Positions 9,084 through 18,053 of a stretch of DNA of 64,000 nucleotides are shown here, piece after piece (position 1 is the first letter of the stretch; every line of letters begins with the position of its first letter). This DNA is from Nostoc sp. KVJ3 (GTDB lineage Bacteria > Cyanobacteriota > Cyanobacteriia > Cyanobacteriales > Nostocaceae): assembly GCF_026127265.1 (NCBI RefSeq), contig NZ_WWFG01000006.1, forward strand, positions 62,001 to 126,000, written 5' to 3'. Made by a program: the position numbers and the translations under genes. The notes beneath the pieces were generated by a model, which did no database searches, was not told the origin of the DNA, and worked only from the letters and a program-made list of their open reading frames with translations.

Positions 9084-9830
9084 ATGACAAACCAGAAAAA
9101 GATTGCTGTAGTAACAGGTAGCAATCGTGGGTTAGGATATGCTATAGCTCGTAAATTGTCCCAAATTGGCATCCATGTTGTTCTAACAAGTCGTAACCAA
9201 ACAGATGGTCTTGCTGTTAAAGAACAATTATTTAGTGAAGGACTTGATGTGAACTATCACACACTAGACGTTACGAGTGATTTGAATGTGGCAGAGTTTG
9301 TTCAATGGCTAAGAGAAGCCTACGGCAGGGTAGATATTTTGGTGAACAATGCCGGCATCAATCCTACAACCAAGCCAGAGGAATCTAGTTTATTGACAGT
9401 TCAACTAGAAACGATGCGCTCTACATTTGACACCAATGTTCTAGCGCTCCTGAGAATTTCTCAAGCATTAATTCCGTTGATGAAGGTTCACAACTACGGT
9501 CGCATCGTCAATGTCTCAACCGAAATGGCATCTCTGGCGGCAATTAATAATGATTACTACCCAATAGCACCTTCCTATCGACTATCCAAACTAGGGGTGA
9601 ACGGGTTAACTGCACTTCTGGCGAAGGAACTTCTTGGTGGTAATATTCTCGTTAATGCTTATTCTCCAGGTTGGATGAAAACCGATATGGGAGGAGAGAA
9701 TGCGCCGTTTACAGCAGACCAAGGAGCCGAAACTGCTGTCTATTTAGCAACACTTCCAGATGGAGGAGCGCAAGGACAGTTTTTTGCAGAGATGCGTCAG
9801 TTTGGCGGCCCCATAAACTTACAGTGGTAA
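9084..9830 (+). CDS. Short-chain dehydrogenase/reductase
   Basis: 248 residues with a classical SDR layout: the nucleotide-binding TGSNRGLG near residues 12-19, NNAG in the middle and the catalytic YRLSK (YxxxK), followed by AYSPGWMKTDMGG. It would be an NAD(P)-dependent carbonyl reductase in the cytoplasm; the substrate cannot be read from sequence. It is transcribed away from the LysR gene and followed after 57 bases by another reductase, so the two probably form a small operon. Confidence 0.9.
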   Translation: MTNQKKIAVVTGSNRGLGYAIARKLSQIGIHVVLTSRNQTDGLAVKEQLFSEGLDVNYHTLDVTSDLNVAEFVQWLREAYGRVDILVNNAGINPTTKPEESSLLTVQLETMRSTFDTNVLALLRISQALIPLMKVHNYGRIVNVSTEMASLAAINNDYYPIAPSYRLSKLGVNGLTALLAKELLGGNILVNAYSPGWMKTDMGGENAPFTADQGAETAVYLATLPDGGAQGQFFAEMRQFGGPINLQW

Positions 9831-9887
9831 ATCTAGATGAAAAATAGTGCTTTTATTTCCATTGAACTGTATTAGGGAGAAATAGCA

Positions 9888-10547
9888 ATGAAGGTCAGCT
9901 TTATCGGTTATGGCAGCATGGCAGAGTCTTTAAGCTCACGTTGGGTAGGAAAACACGAGCTATTTGTTGCAGGTCGAGATTCTAGCAAAGCACAGAGTTT
10001 GGCACATGAACTTGCTCAGGGGACAAAAGCTGGTTCCCCTGTAGAGGCAGCAGAGTTTGGTGAAGTCATTGTTTTAGCGACTCCTCACCAAGCAGTATTT
10101 GAAGCTATGGAAGCAGGTGGAGGAAGTGAAGCTTTTGCAAACAAGATTCTATTAGACATAAATAATCCTGTTGACCCCTCTAACGGTAATTACTTAACGC
10201 AAACTTATGATGGAGTATCACTATCAGAAGCGATCGCTGCTTATTCTCCCAAGGCTAAGGTAGTGAAGGCGTTCAATATGTGTCAGGCAAAAGTTTGGCA
10301 GATGGAGCAGCCTAATTTCGATGGTCGGCGGTTAGTAACGCTCTATTGCGGCGACGATACTGACGCGAAACGTCAAGTGGCTTCGCTGATTGAAGATGTT
10401 GGGAGTGAGCCAGTCGATTTGGGGGAGTTGAAGTATGCTCGATTGTTAGAGTCTGCGGCAGCAATTGTGATTAAACTGCTATTTTCTGGTCGCGATCCTT
10501 ACACTGTTCTTAACCTGATTCAACCAGAAGTCAAACCGATTTCTTGA
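9888..10547 (+). CDS. NADPH-dependent F420 reductase-like protein (COG2085 type)
   Basis: 219 residues starting with a Rossmann nucleotide site (MKVSFIGYGSMAESL) and containing VIVLATPHQAVFEAM, LLDINNPVD and VVKAFNMCQAKVWQ. These match the NADP-oxidoreductase/F420-dependent family, which in cyanobacteria probably works as an NADPH-linked reductase without F420. AGGGAGAAATAGCAATG gives a good ribosome site. It is most likely co-transcribed with the SDR gene upstream. Confidence 0.85.
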   Translation: MKVSFIGYGSMAESLSSRWVGKHELFVAGRDSSKAQSLAHELAQGTKAGSPVEAAEFGEVIVLATPHQAVFEAMEAGGGSEAFANKILLDINNPVDPSNGNYLTQTYDGVSLSEAIAAYSPKAKVVKAFNMCQAKVWQMEQPNFDGRRLVTLYCGDDTDAKRQVASLIEDVGSEPVDLGELKYARLLESAAAIVIKLLFSGRDPYTVLNLIQPEVKPIS

Positions 10548-10862
10548 AAAAGCATACATAATTGCATGAAAGCACACACTTGCTGCGATATTTACCTACT
10601 TTTTGGGGCTGTTGAGTGACGGACTCCAACAATAGCCCAATTACAACAGGCTACTGGGGTTGAATGGTACGCTTGAAAAGCGCAAATCCTTAATCTTGCA
10701 GGATAAGAGGGTGTAGGAGTTGCACGGTCAAGAATTAAAATCAAAGTTAAACATTTACTGATAAGTGTTTGACCATGCCAAATACGTGCAACTACTGTTT
10801 GTACACCCCAATACCTGCAACCTTATACCCTTTCATCCAGTAATATCAGGGGTTTCATCTGT
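10548..10862. other. Non-coding stretch with possible gene debris
   Basis: No intact gene is seen. One forward frame near 10620-10680 reads RTPTIAQLQQATGVEWYA between stops. It faintly recalls a DUF3489-type helix-turn-helix peptide, but it is too short to call. Confidence 0.3.
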
Positions 10863-11238
10863 TCAAGCGTGCCATTCTGCTACAGACAAATATTCGGTAG
10901 TTAATTTGGAAGAAACGAAAAATAAAAATAACTCGTTATACTTAGGTCTCTCCAACTCCTGCATCCCTTTACGGATAGTGCGCCTATTCCATCCCAACTC
11001 ACGTTCTACTAAAGTCTGCCCACCAATTCCCAAGCCTTTGACCAGACAAAGTACGAATAAGAGCATCAGCGTCTCGATCATCACCGACTCTTCCGACTAA
11101 CCAACAAGCTGTCTGTGCTTTCTCAAAGTCAAGGGTATCAATCCAATTACCACTACGGGAAGCGAACCCTAGTCTTTCAAGTGTCTCGATCTCACCTACT
11201 GCTCCTGGAAATTGATTTTTGACTTCTTGAAGATTCAT
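10863..11238 (-). pseudogene. Degraded N-terminal fragment of a transposase (ISAzo13-like), frameshifted
   Basis: Starting at ATG 11238, one frame encodes MNLQEVKNQFPGAVGEIETL and KAQTACWLVGRVGDDRDADA. A second frame overlapping it supplies CLVKGLGIGGQTLVERELGW and NRRTIRKGMQELE, a helix-turn-helix like that of ISAzo13-type transposases. The homology appears to jump between the frames at about 11040-11080, which indicates a frameshift. Nothing of the catalytic domain follows, so this is a remnant. The family name rests only on the HTH pattern. Confidence 0.5.
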
Positions 11239-11274
11239 AGATTGGGGTAAATATAGCGTTGTAACCAAACCCAA

Positions 11275-11855
11275 AAATCAAAAGCATCTTAGTTTTTCCG
11301 TTTTCAGGAAATCCAGAAAAAACAGCTTCTAGCTTAAAAAACTCGCTTTGAATATGGAGGAAGTAGCGACACCGGACAGCCCGTCGTAGACATCGCTCTT
11401 ATGGAGTGTAGTCATCCCCAATCGATTCTCTCTCTTATTGCCGAAAGCCCTGCTGATGTAGGCTATTGGAGTGATGAGTGGCGTGTTGGTGGGAAATCCG
11501 GCGCGAAGATTAGATTAGGGAAGTGCGATTGCCTGGAGTGAACGTCTGCTATTTCCTAGAGTCTTATAAACAACTGAAAAGAACTGAATCAATGTACTGA
11601 TTTTTACTACGAGGAGCGATCGCTTCCCCGTTGCTTTCCTGCTTGTATTTTATGAGGGCGATTTTGACTCAGTAATAGTCTTAACAGTATTTAACCGTAT
11701 TTCTGATGAAATGATTGTATATTTTTTATTTGATGGCTGTACCATACAATCATACTTTTCACTAAATATAAATTTAACTTTAATTAATAAGTAAATGCTA
11801 AAACTAGCAGTATATTTACGTAATTAGGTAACGATTATACTACCAAGTAAAAATT
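11275..11855. promoter_or_regulatory. 581-bp spacer with a 10-bp inverted repeat upstream of the flavoprotein gene
   Basis: No coding sequence is supported. The part next to the gene at 11856 is very AT-rich. ATGATTGTAT (11711-11720) and ATACAATCAT (11744-11753) are perfect inverted arms about 100 bases before the start codon, a possible operator. One HIP1-like GCGATCGC site occurs at about 11616. Confidence 0.4.
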
Positions 11856-13319
11856 ATGGGACAAAACACTTCACGTCGCTCAGTTTTACAAGGTTTGATT
11901 ACGAGTGCAATTGTGATCGGGTTTGATTTAAATACTCGTTCCTGGGTAACATCTGCCAGTGCCACATCTGTTTTTGAAAGTTTACCTTCCTTAGATGGAG
12001 TACTTTACACTAGTAATGCGACACTTACTGATGCGAGTATTGACTTTGGTAATATCGTGCATCGTCAACCAATAGCAGTACTTAAACCAGGCTCAATTGA
12101 GGATATTGTTCAAGTTATTCAATTCGCTCGGACGAGAAAGCTCAAAGTTGCCCCACGCGGTCAGGGTCACTCTACCTACGGTCAGTCACAAGTAGAAGCA
12201 GGCATTGTTATTGATTTAAGTACGCTCAACAAGATTCATTTCATTGGTACAGACCGAGCAATTGTTGATGCTGGAGTGGTATGGAGTCAGTTATTGCAAC
12301 AAACGCTTGCTATGGGATTAACACCGCCCGTTCTCACTGATTACATCGAACTTTCTGTAGGCGGCACTTTATCAGTGGGGGGTATTGGCGGTGCAACTCA
12401 TCGTTATGGTGTGCAAGTTGACAATGTTTTAGAACTCAAGGTAGTTACTGGTACTGGTCATCTCGAAACTTGTTCACTGTCGTACAATCGCAATCTATGG
12501 TTTGCAGTACTAGCAGGGCTAGGTCAATGTGGAATTATCGTACAGGCAACTGTTAAGCTAATTCCCGCCACTACCAATGCCCGTGTGTTTCAGTTATATT
12601 ATGACGATTTAGCTACCTTTACTCGTGACCAACGCCAAATCATAAATGATGAGCGCTTTAACTATGTAGAAGGTCAGTTAGTTTCTAATAATGCTGGTGG
12701 ATGGCGTTATCTGCTAGAAGTGGCTAGCTTTTACAGTCCTCCAAGTATACCTAATAACAACCTATTGCTTGCGGGGTTAAACTATACTCGTGGTACAGAA
12801 CAAATAGAAGATAAAACTTATTTTGATTTCCTCAACCGTTTAGCTCCTACAGTTGCCTTTCTCAAATCTATTGGTATTTGGTCAAATCCTCATCCTTGGT
12901 TAGATTTGTTTGTACCTGGTAGCGCAGTTAACAGTTTTGTTGGTGAAGTCGCTGCCAACTTAACACTAGCTGATACGGGCCAAGGGCCAATTCTGCTATA
13001 TCCAGTCAAAACCAACCGTTTTCATCTACCCTTGTTCCGGGTTCCCACAGAAGAGATTGTGTTTCTCTTTTCTATTTTGCGAACAGCAGTACCACCAGAA
13101 GATGCTGTAGTTACACGGATGCTGTCTGATAATCGCAAACTATTTGAGCAAAACCGTGACTTGGGTGGTTACAAATATTCCGTAGATGCTATTCCCTTTT
13201 CCCCTCATGATTGGCAGCAGCATTTTGGTCGATTTTGGGGAAATTTCGTAAGTGCAAAGCGACGTTACGATCCAGATAATTTACTAACGCCAGGTCAGGG
13301 TATTTTCGCAAACTGTTAG
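11856..13319 (+). CDS. FAD-binding oxidoreductase, cytokinin-dehydrogenase-like, Tat-exported
   Basis: 487 residues. The N terminus has a twin-arginine signal (SRRSVLQG, then a hydrophobic stretch), implying folded export. The PCMH-type FAD domain shows VAPRGQGHSTYGQ at about 105-117, where the His of GHS is the usual covalent FAD site in cytokinin dehydrogenases, and SVGGTLSVGGIGG further on. The C terminus YDPDNLLTPGQGIF also matches that family. Cytokinin cleavage is the best guess; other FAD-linked oxidases share the fold. The gene is monocistronic, with a long AT-rich leader. Confidence 0.8.
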   Translation: MGQNTSRRSVLQGLITSAIVIGFDLNTRSWVTSASATSVFESLPSLDGVLYTSNATLTDASIDFGNIVHRQPIAVLKPGSIEDIVQVIQFARTRKLKVAPRGQGHSTYGQSQVEAGIVIDLSTLNKIHFIGTDRAIVDAGVVWSQLLQQTLAMGLTPPVLTDYIELSVGGTLSVGGIGGATHRYGVQVDNVLELKVVTGTGHLETCSLSYNRNLWFAVLAGLGQCGIIVQATVKLIPATTNARVFQLYYDDLATFTRDQRQIINDERFNYVEGQLVSNNAGGWRYLLEVASFYSPPSIPNNNLLLAGLNYTRGTEQIEDKTYFDFLNRLAPTVAFLKSIGIWSNPHPWLDLFVPGSAVNSFVGEVAANLTLADTGQGPILLYPVKTNRFHLPLFRVPTEEIVFLFSILRTAVPPEDAVVTRMLSDNRKLFEQNRDLGGYKYSVDAIPFSPHDWQQHFGRFWGNFVSAKRRYDPDNLLTPGQGIFANC

Positions 13320-13381
13320 CCCAAACAAATCTGTTTAAATAATCAGAATTCTCAATAACTGCTTGGGTTTTGCATTTTTAA

Positions 13382-13446
13382 GTCGGGATTGGATTTGGAG
13401 AAAAGGTTAAAGGTTTTTTCTTTCCCTTTTCCCCAAAACCCGACAA
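13382..13446. terminator. Long imperfect hairpin between convergent genes
   Basis: GTCGGG with following TTGG/GGAGAAAAGG pairs imperfectly with CCCTTTTCCCC and CCCGAC about 60 bases later. It lies between the convergent flavoprotein and SWIM genes and may end transcription from both sides. Confidence 0.45.
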
Positions 13447-13551
13447 GTATTGCTTACTTTTATTCAAAAATCAAACCGGATTCCGATAGAACTCCGATTA
13501 TATTTATGAAAATATACTGAGACTTAAAAGCCTGTTTTATCAGCGCTGAAA

Positions 13552-14388
13552 TCAGAACTGATGATTTTTGGTTTTGACTCGCTGATACAGTTCTTCCATT
13601 GTTTCAATAAAGGAAGCTTCATTGTGCCAGAAATCAGGAAAATCCCCTTGTTTCTTAATCAAAATTGCACAGATACTACCTGGAGTCGCCACTTCAATAG
13701 TTTGTGGTAATCGTTTTGTACCTAACCAAAATTCTCTGGCAATTGGCATTTGGTTAAGAGATTGTTTTTCTAGCTTAGTGTACAGCGAATTAGAAAGTTC
13801 TAAAGGAATTTCCTTAGTATTCAGTTCCTCAGAGAGAGCTTTTCCCAAAGGAGAATCAGCTAATTTGGCTTGAAGTTCTGCTTTCGATAATCCCCGTAAT
13901 TCAAATAACAACCAGGGATTATTATCTAATTGAGAAGCCACTAAATAGTAAACTCCAGCAATGTGCTTACAGGGATTAGCATAATCTGGACAAGAGCATT
14001 TAGTTTTGAAATCATTACTACTATGGGGCAATAAATGTAGTCCCAAATGAGAGAAAGTATCTTCAATATTTTCTGGGACTTCATTTAGCAGCAATCGAGA
14101 AATGATACTGGCTTTAGAAGAAAGCTTTTGGATAGCTTCATTCCAATGGGTTTTAGCAATAGGTGTAATCTGAATCTCTATATTATAAGTTGGTTCTTTG
14201 TAGACTCCAAAATAGGGATTAACTGAGCCTCTGACTTTGGCAGTAATTTTATTTAAGTCAATCTCAAAACTTTTGACTTTACCACCGCTAGCATAAGACC
14301 GTCCTCTTTTGAGTCGGTTATCATCTGTAAAAGCTTCTAGTGCTTGAATGAAGCGATCGCCCCACCAAGTTCGACTAAATTTAGCCAT
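13552..14388 (-). CDS. SWIM zinc-finger protein
   Basis: 278 residues with the SWIM motif CSCPDYANPCKHIAGVYYL at about residues 131-149 (CxC...CxH zinc ligands). The SWIM domain is thought to bind DNA or proteins. It begins 5 bases after the end of the SNF2 gene on the same strand. SWIM proteins next to SNF2 helicases are a recurring bacterial pair, so it is probably the helicase partner. The N terminus (KFSRTWWGDRFIQALEAF) is also typical of these partners. Confidence 0.92.
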   Translation of the reverse strand: MAKFSRTWWGDRFIQALEAFTDDNRLKRGRSYASGGKVKSFEIDLNKITAKVRGSVNPYFGVYKEPTYNIEIQITPIAKTHWNEAIQKLSSKASIISRLLLNEVPENIEDTFSHLGLHLLPHSSNDFKTKCSCPDYANPCKHIAGVYYLVASQLDNNPWLLFELRGLSKAELQAKLADSPLGKALSEELNTKEIPLELSNSLYTKLEKQSLNQMPIAREFWLGTKRLPQTIEVATPGSICAILIKKQGDFPDFWHNEASFIETMEELYQRVKTKNHQF

Positions 14389-14393
14389 AATAT

Positions 14394-16700
14394 CTACTCC
14401 AAAATTGCACTCTTGTTCAATGAAATCAACCGCTTAAAGGCTTCATTATCTAATTCGGTGAGCCAAGATTCATCACTACCAACAACAGCATCAGAGAGTT
14501 TTTTCTTATCTTCAATCATTTGGTCAATTCTCTCTTCTAAAGTCCCAATAGCAACAAATTTATGCACAAAGACGTTCTTTTTCTGACCAATACGGAAAGC
14601 ACGGTCAGTTGCTTGGTCTTCAACTGCTGGGTTCCACCAACGATCAAAGTGAAAGACATGGTTGGCTTTCGTGAGGGTGATACCTACACCCCCTGCTTTC
14701 AAAGAAAGGATAAAAACCGATGGCTCTGTATTTGGGTCTTGAAATTCGGTAATCATTTGTTCCCGACGTGGGCGACTGGTGCCACCATGCAAGTAGTAAG
14801 TATTGCAATGCAGACTATGTTTGAGATGTTTTTCAATTTTTTCACCCACTTCCGTAAATTGACTAAAAATGAGTAAACTTTCTCCTTCATCAACTGCCTC
14901 CTCAACCATCTCTGCTAACCGACTGAGTTTGTGCGAACGCAGTGGTGAAAATTCGCTCCCATCTTGCAGAAATTGGGCTGGATGATTACAAATCTGCTTC
15001 AATTTCATCAGGGTTGAAAGAATCAATCCTTTGCGTTGAATTCCCTCTGCTGATTGCAATTGTTTTTCTACATCTAGTACTACCACTTCATAAAGCGATG
15101 CTTGCTCTTTGGTCAGGTTAGTGTAGAGTTTTTGTTCAACTTTATCTGGCAAGTCATTAATAATAGATTGGTCAGTTTTTAACCTTCGCAGAATTAGAGG
15201 TTCTACCAGTTTTTTCAAGGTGGCAGATTTTACGCGGTCATTGTCTTTTTGAATCGGAATCTCGAAGATTTTCCGAAACTGGGCTTCTTTACCCAAGTAA
15301 CCAGGATTGAGAAAATTAAAAATTGACCATAAATCCAGTAAGCGGTTTTCTACAGGAGTGCCTGTCAATGCCAGCCGATGTTTAGCTCTTAATTTTAAAA
15401 TAGCTTTAGTTTGGGCAGCTTTCGGATTTTTAATATTTTGTGCCTCATCCAGTACTAAACGTTGCCACTCGATGCTGCTCAATAACTTTTCATCTTTGCG
15501 GACTAGAGTAAAGGAGCTAATTATCACATCGTTTTGTTCACAAGCAGCTTTGAAATCAGCTAGATTTTGCAGCCTAGTGCTACCATGATGCACCATAGTT
15601 TTTAAATGAGGTGCAAATTTGGCAATTTCTTTCTGCCAGTTGCCAACAACAGAAGTCGGAGCAATTAATAGTGTAGGCAGGGCAGATAAAGAAGTAATCT
15701 TTTCACCTACTTTCAGAGCTTCATTTAACTCCTTCTCTTGCACTAATCGGGCAATCACCTGCACGGATTTACCTAAACCCATATCGTCTGCCAAACAGCC
15801 ATTTAATCCCAAATTTTCCAGATATTGTAGCCAGGAAACACCACGTTTTTGATATTCTCGGAGTGTGCCTTGCAGATTATCAAGTTCAGAAATTGGTTCT
15901 AGGCGACTTTTATCTTGTAGCTTTGCTATCATCTCTGACAAAGCTTCATCATGTTCAATTTCCCATTCTGACCCCAATTCAGTACTGCGTTGTAGAAACT
16001 CCAGTAAGGTCATCTGGGGTTGTTCGTTACCGTGGGACTGCCAAAATTCGAGTAACTGCTGCATTTTATCCCGGTCTAATTCCATCCATTGACCGCGAAA
16101 ATGCACTAGGGGAGTTTTAGCATTAATCAGTTGTTCCCATTCAATAGGTGTGACAGTTTGCTCCCCAATCGCTAACTCATACTGATACTCCACCAGTGAG
16201 TCTAAGCCGAAATAGCTTTTTGTTTCCCCTTTGGTTGCAGCAAGTTTGCTACCCGATGCTTTGAGGCGAATTTTGGCGCGACGACGACCTGCCGGAGTAT
16301 ACCAAGCAGGTACAATTACTTTGAATCCTGAGTCTTCCAGTACCCAAGCACTTTCTTGAAGGAAGTCAAATGCTTCATCTAAGGTAATTTGCATTGCGAT
16401 TGGGCTCGCTGTTTCCAACCCAAGCCATAGTTTGGGATACATCCGGGCTGCATACCCCAGATTCAGCAGTAAATTTGTTTCAAAATCTTTACCAAAATCT
16501 TTATGTACAGCAGTTTTGGTAAATTGATTCATTGTCCAGTAGTCTGCTAACGCTAACTTCAAGGATGGATCTTGTTTACTGGCTACTAGAAATTGAATTT
16601 GCCAATTGTCTATTTGTTCATTATCAGGAGAATGTAACTGGAAGCACAGATGAAAAGGTGAATCAGCTTGAGTGCGGGTAATTTTGGTTTTCCACATCAA
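14394..16700 (-). CDS. SNF2-family helicase, main part (downstream of an amber codon)
   Basis: 768 residues with a SNF2-type motor: Walker A in LADDMGLGKSVQ at about 303-314, LVLDEAQNIKNP (motif II), ALTGTPVENRLLDLWSIFNF, and motifs V-VI (SLKAGGVGITL, DRAFRIGQ). The part before residue 280 is the SNF2-associated N-terminal region. The TTG at 16700 directly follows a TAG that ends the frame encoding the missing first 300 residues, in the same frame. Typical cyanobacterial homologues are single proteins of about 1050-1080 residues, so this is probably a split gene. It may still be made by reinitiation or read-through. Confidence 0.9.
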   Translation of the reverse strand: MMWKTKITRTQADSPFHLCFQLHSPDNEQIDNWQIQFLVASKQDPSLKLALADYWTMNQFTKTAVHKDFGKDFETNLLLNLGYAARMYPKLWLGLETASPIAMQITLDEAFDFLQESAWVLEDSGFKVIVPAWYTPAGRRRAKIRLKASGSKLAATKGETKSYFGLDSLVEYQYELAIGEQTVTPIEWEQLINAKTPLVHFRGQWMELDRDKMQQLLEFWQSHGNEQPQMTLLEFLQRSTELGSEWEIEHDEALSEMIAKLQDKSRLEPISELDNLQGTLREYQKRGVSWLQYLENLGLNGCLADDMGLGKSVQVIARLVQEKELNEALKVGEKITSLSALPTLLIAPTSVVGNWQKEIAKFAPHLKTMVHHGSTRLQNLADFKAACEQNDVIISSFTLVRKDEKLLSSIEWQRLVLDEAQNIKNPKAAQTKAILKLRAKHRLALTGTPVENRLLDLWSIFNFLNPGYLGKEAQFRKIFEIPIQKDNDRVKSATLKKLVEPLILRRLKTDQSIINDLPDKVEQKLYTNLTKEQASLYEVVVLDVEKQLQSAEGIQRKGLILSTLMKLKQICNHPAQFLQDGSEFSPLRSHKLSRLAEMVEEAVDEGESLLIFSQFTEVGEKIEKHLKHSLHCNTYYLHGGTSRPRREQMITEFQDPNTEPSVFILSLKAGGVGITLTKANHVFHFDRWWNPAVEDQATDRAFRIGQKKNVFVHKFVAIGTLEERIDQMIEDKKKLSDAVVGSDESWLTELDNEAFKRLISLNKSAILE

Positions 16701-17603
16701 CTATTGCTGATATTCCTCGAGGGCAGTATTTGTTGTTAGTGGATTATGCTGACGAGGAGAAAAGCAAGATTCAATTAGAGAATCAGCAATTTGTTTGTCA
16801 AAAGCGGCTGTAGATGGGGTGTGAGTCACTAAATCATCAAGTACATATTCGGAAAAGTGACGCAATAGTGTTTCTCGATCAAAAAACTCAATGCGATCGC
16901 TAGTTTTTCCTGTACCTGCCACACAGATTAGTGGCATATATTCAATATATTTAAGAATATTTGCTTCATATTGTTCGGAAATAATTTCCCAGGTGGCATA
17001 AATTTCAAATGCTGCTTTATCAGTCTTGCTTTTGCCTTTTTTCTTCGGATTTTTCGATGATAACTGTCGATATTTTAGGGCGGGAATAAATTGGTCTTTG
17101 AGGATTACTTGTTTAAAACTCTGAGTGTAATGATACCAAAATAATAAATCTGAACCAATTTGAAACTTCTCGGCATTATATATTGCTAAAAAATGGATAT
17201 CTTTAAGTAGTTTGATAATATTAAGTGCTGTGACGTTTTTGGTAGACACTACTGTTTCATAACAATCTACCTGCCAGTATTGGAATTCTTCATAACTATC
17301 AGTCAACTCAATTTCTAAATACTTGGTTAATTCTGGTGAGGGTAGGGGCTGATTATTGGTGGTTGGTAAGGCAAAGTATTTAGGAGATATGCGTTGAACA
17401 AATTGAGTATTGTGTTCTTTAATTCCCAATTCCTGTACTAAAAAGGCGATTAATTCGGATTTAAGCAAATGTCCAGGATGAATTTGTTGACTATTGGTGT
17501 GACTTTTTTGGGATAATTGAGTTTCTACCCACAAGTAAAAAGACCCTGACTGAATAAAGTCAGTTTCCTCCTTTGGTATCCAGGTGCCATGAAGTATTCT
17601 CAT
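16701..17603 (-). CDS. N-terminal part of the same SNF2 helicase, ended by an amber codon
   Basis: 300 residues beginning MRILHGTWIPKEETDFIQSG, the usual opening of cyanobacterial SNF2 helicases (ILHGTW...FYLWVET). No helicase motif is present. It ends EEYQQ-TAG (16701-16703), and the helicase reading frame follows at once without a shift: 300 + 1 + 768 codons. It is either a recent nonsense mutation (CAG to TAG is one step) or, less likely, a real two-subunit arrangement. Confidence 0.85.
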   Translation of the reverse strand: MRILHGTWIPKEETDFIQSGSFYLWVETQLSQKSHTNSQQIHPGHLLKSELIAFLVQELGIKEHNTQFVQRISPKYFALPTTNNQPLPSPELTKYLEIELTDSYEEFQYWQVDCYETVVSTKNVTALNIIKLLKDIHFLAIYNAEKFQIGSDLLFWYHYTQSFKQVILKDQFIPALKYRQLSSKNPKKKGKSKTDKAAFEIYATWEIISEQYEANILKYIEYMPLICVAGTGKTSDRIEFFDRETLLRHFSEYVLDDLVTHTPSTAAFDKQIADSLIESCFSPRQHNPLTTNTALEEYQQ

Positions 17604-17757
17604 AGTGATAATGCCTCTGGATTGTTTGGAAATTCACGCGCCTTAGAACTACTTTAGCAAACAGAGGTGCTAGAACTATTTTCTTTATGCAAAAGAAAGC
17701 GATTACGCTATCGTGCGATCGCTTGTTCAGAAATCAGACATAAATCCTACATTTTGG

Positions 17758-18048
17758 CTACAAATCAAAGTCAAGGCTGAATGTTTCTCCATCAGAATCC
17801 TCTTGTTCCTCCTCTGTAATTTGAGTTGAACTCCAATAGGTGAGTTTGTTATCTTCAGTATTAATCGGGGTGAAAGTCGCTTGTTGTGTGGGAAATGCAC
17901 CCTTTCTGAAAGCAAAATAGCAATCAATAATAAAGTAAAGCGTCTCCAGGTAACTCTTGCCTAGTTGCTGTGATTCGGCAAATATCCGCTCACGGTAGCT
18001 ATCTTTGATCCGAACTTTTTCTGGGGTTAAGTCAAGTTTGTCTGCCAT
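17758..18048 (-). CDS. Small acidic protein, probable ParM partner (ParR-like)
   Basis: 96 residues from ATG 18048 (a GTG at 18057 overlapping the ParM stop is an alternative). The first half (LTPEKVRIKDSYRERIFAES) looks helical and could be a small DNA-binding or adaptor domain. The tail is very acidic (ITEEEQEDSDGE). It sits directly after the actin-like gene, where type II partition loci carry ParR/StbB, which binds the centromere and the filament end. No sequence family is recognised, so the role is inferred from position. Confidence 0.65.
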   Translation of the reverse strand: MADKLDLTPEKVRIKDSYRERIFAESQQLGKSYLETLYFIIDCYFAFRKGAFPTQQATFTPINTEDNKLTYWSSTQITEEEQEDSDGETFSLDFDL

Positions 18049-18053
18049 TGCGA

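Noticed and set aside
10765..11100. 111-aa forward frame
   Set aside because: It is antisense to the transposase fragment, which has recognisable HTH sequence.
8082..17603. Alternative genetic code (stops read as amino acids)
   Set aside because: The in-frame stops are of two kinds (TAA in LysR, TAG in SNF2 and IS630) and both codons end intact genes elsewhere in the window.
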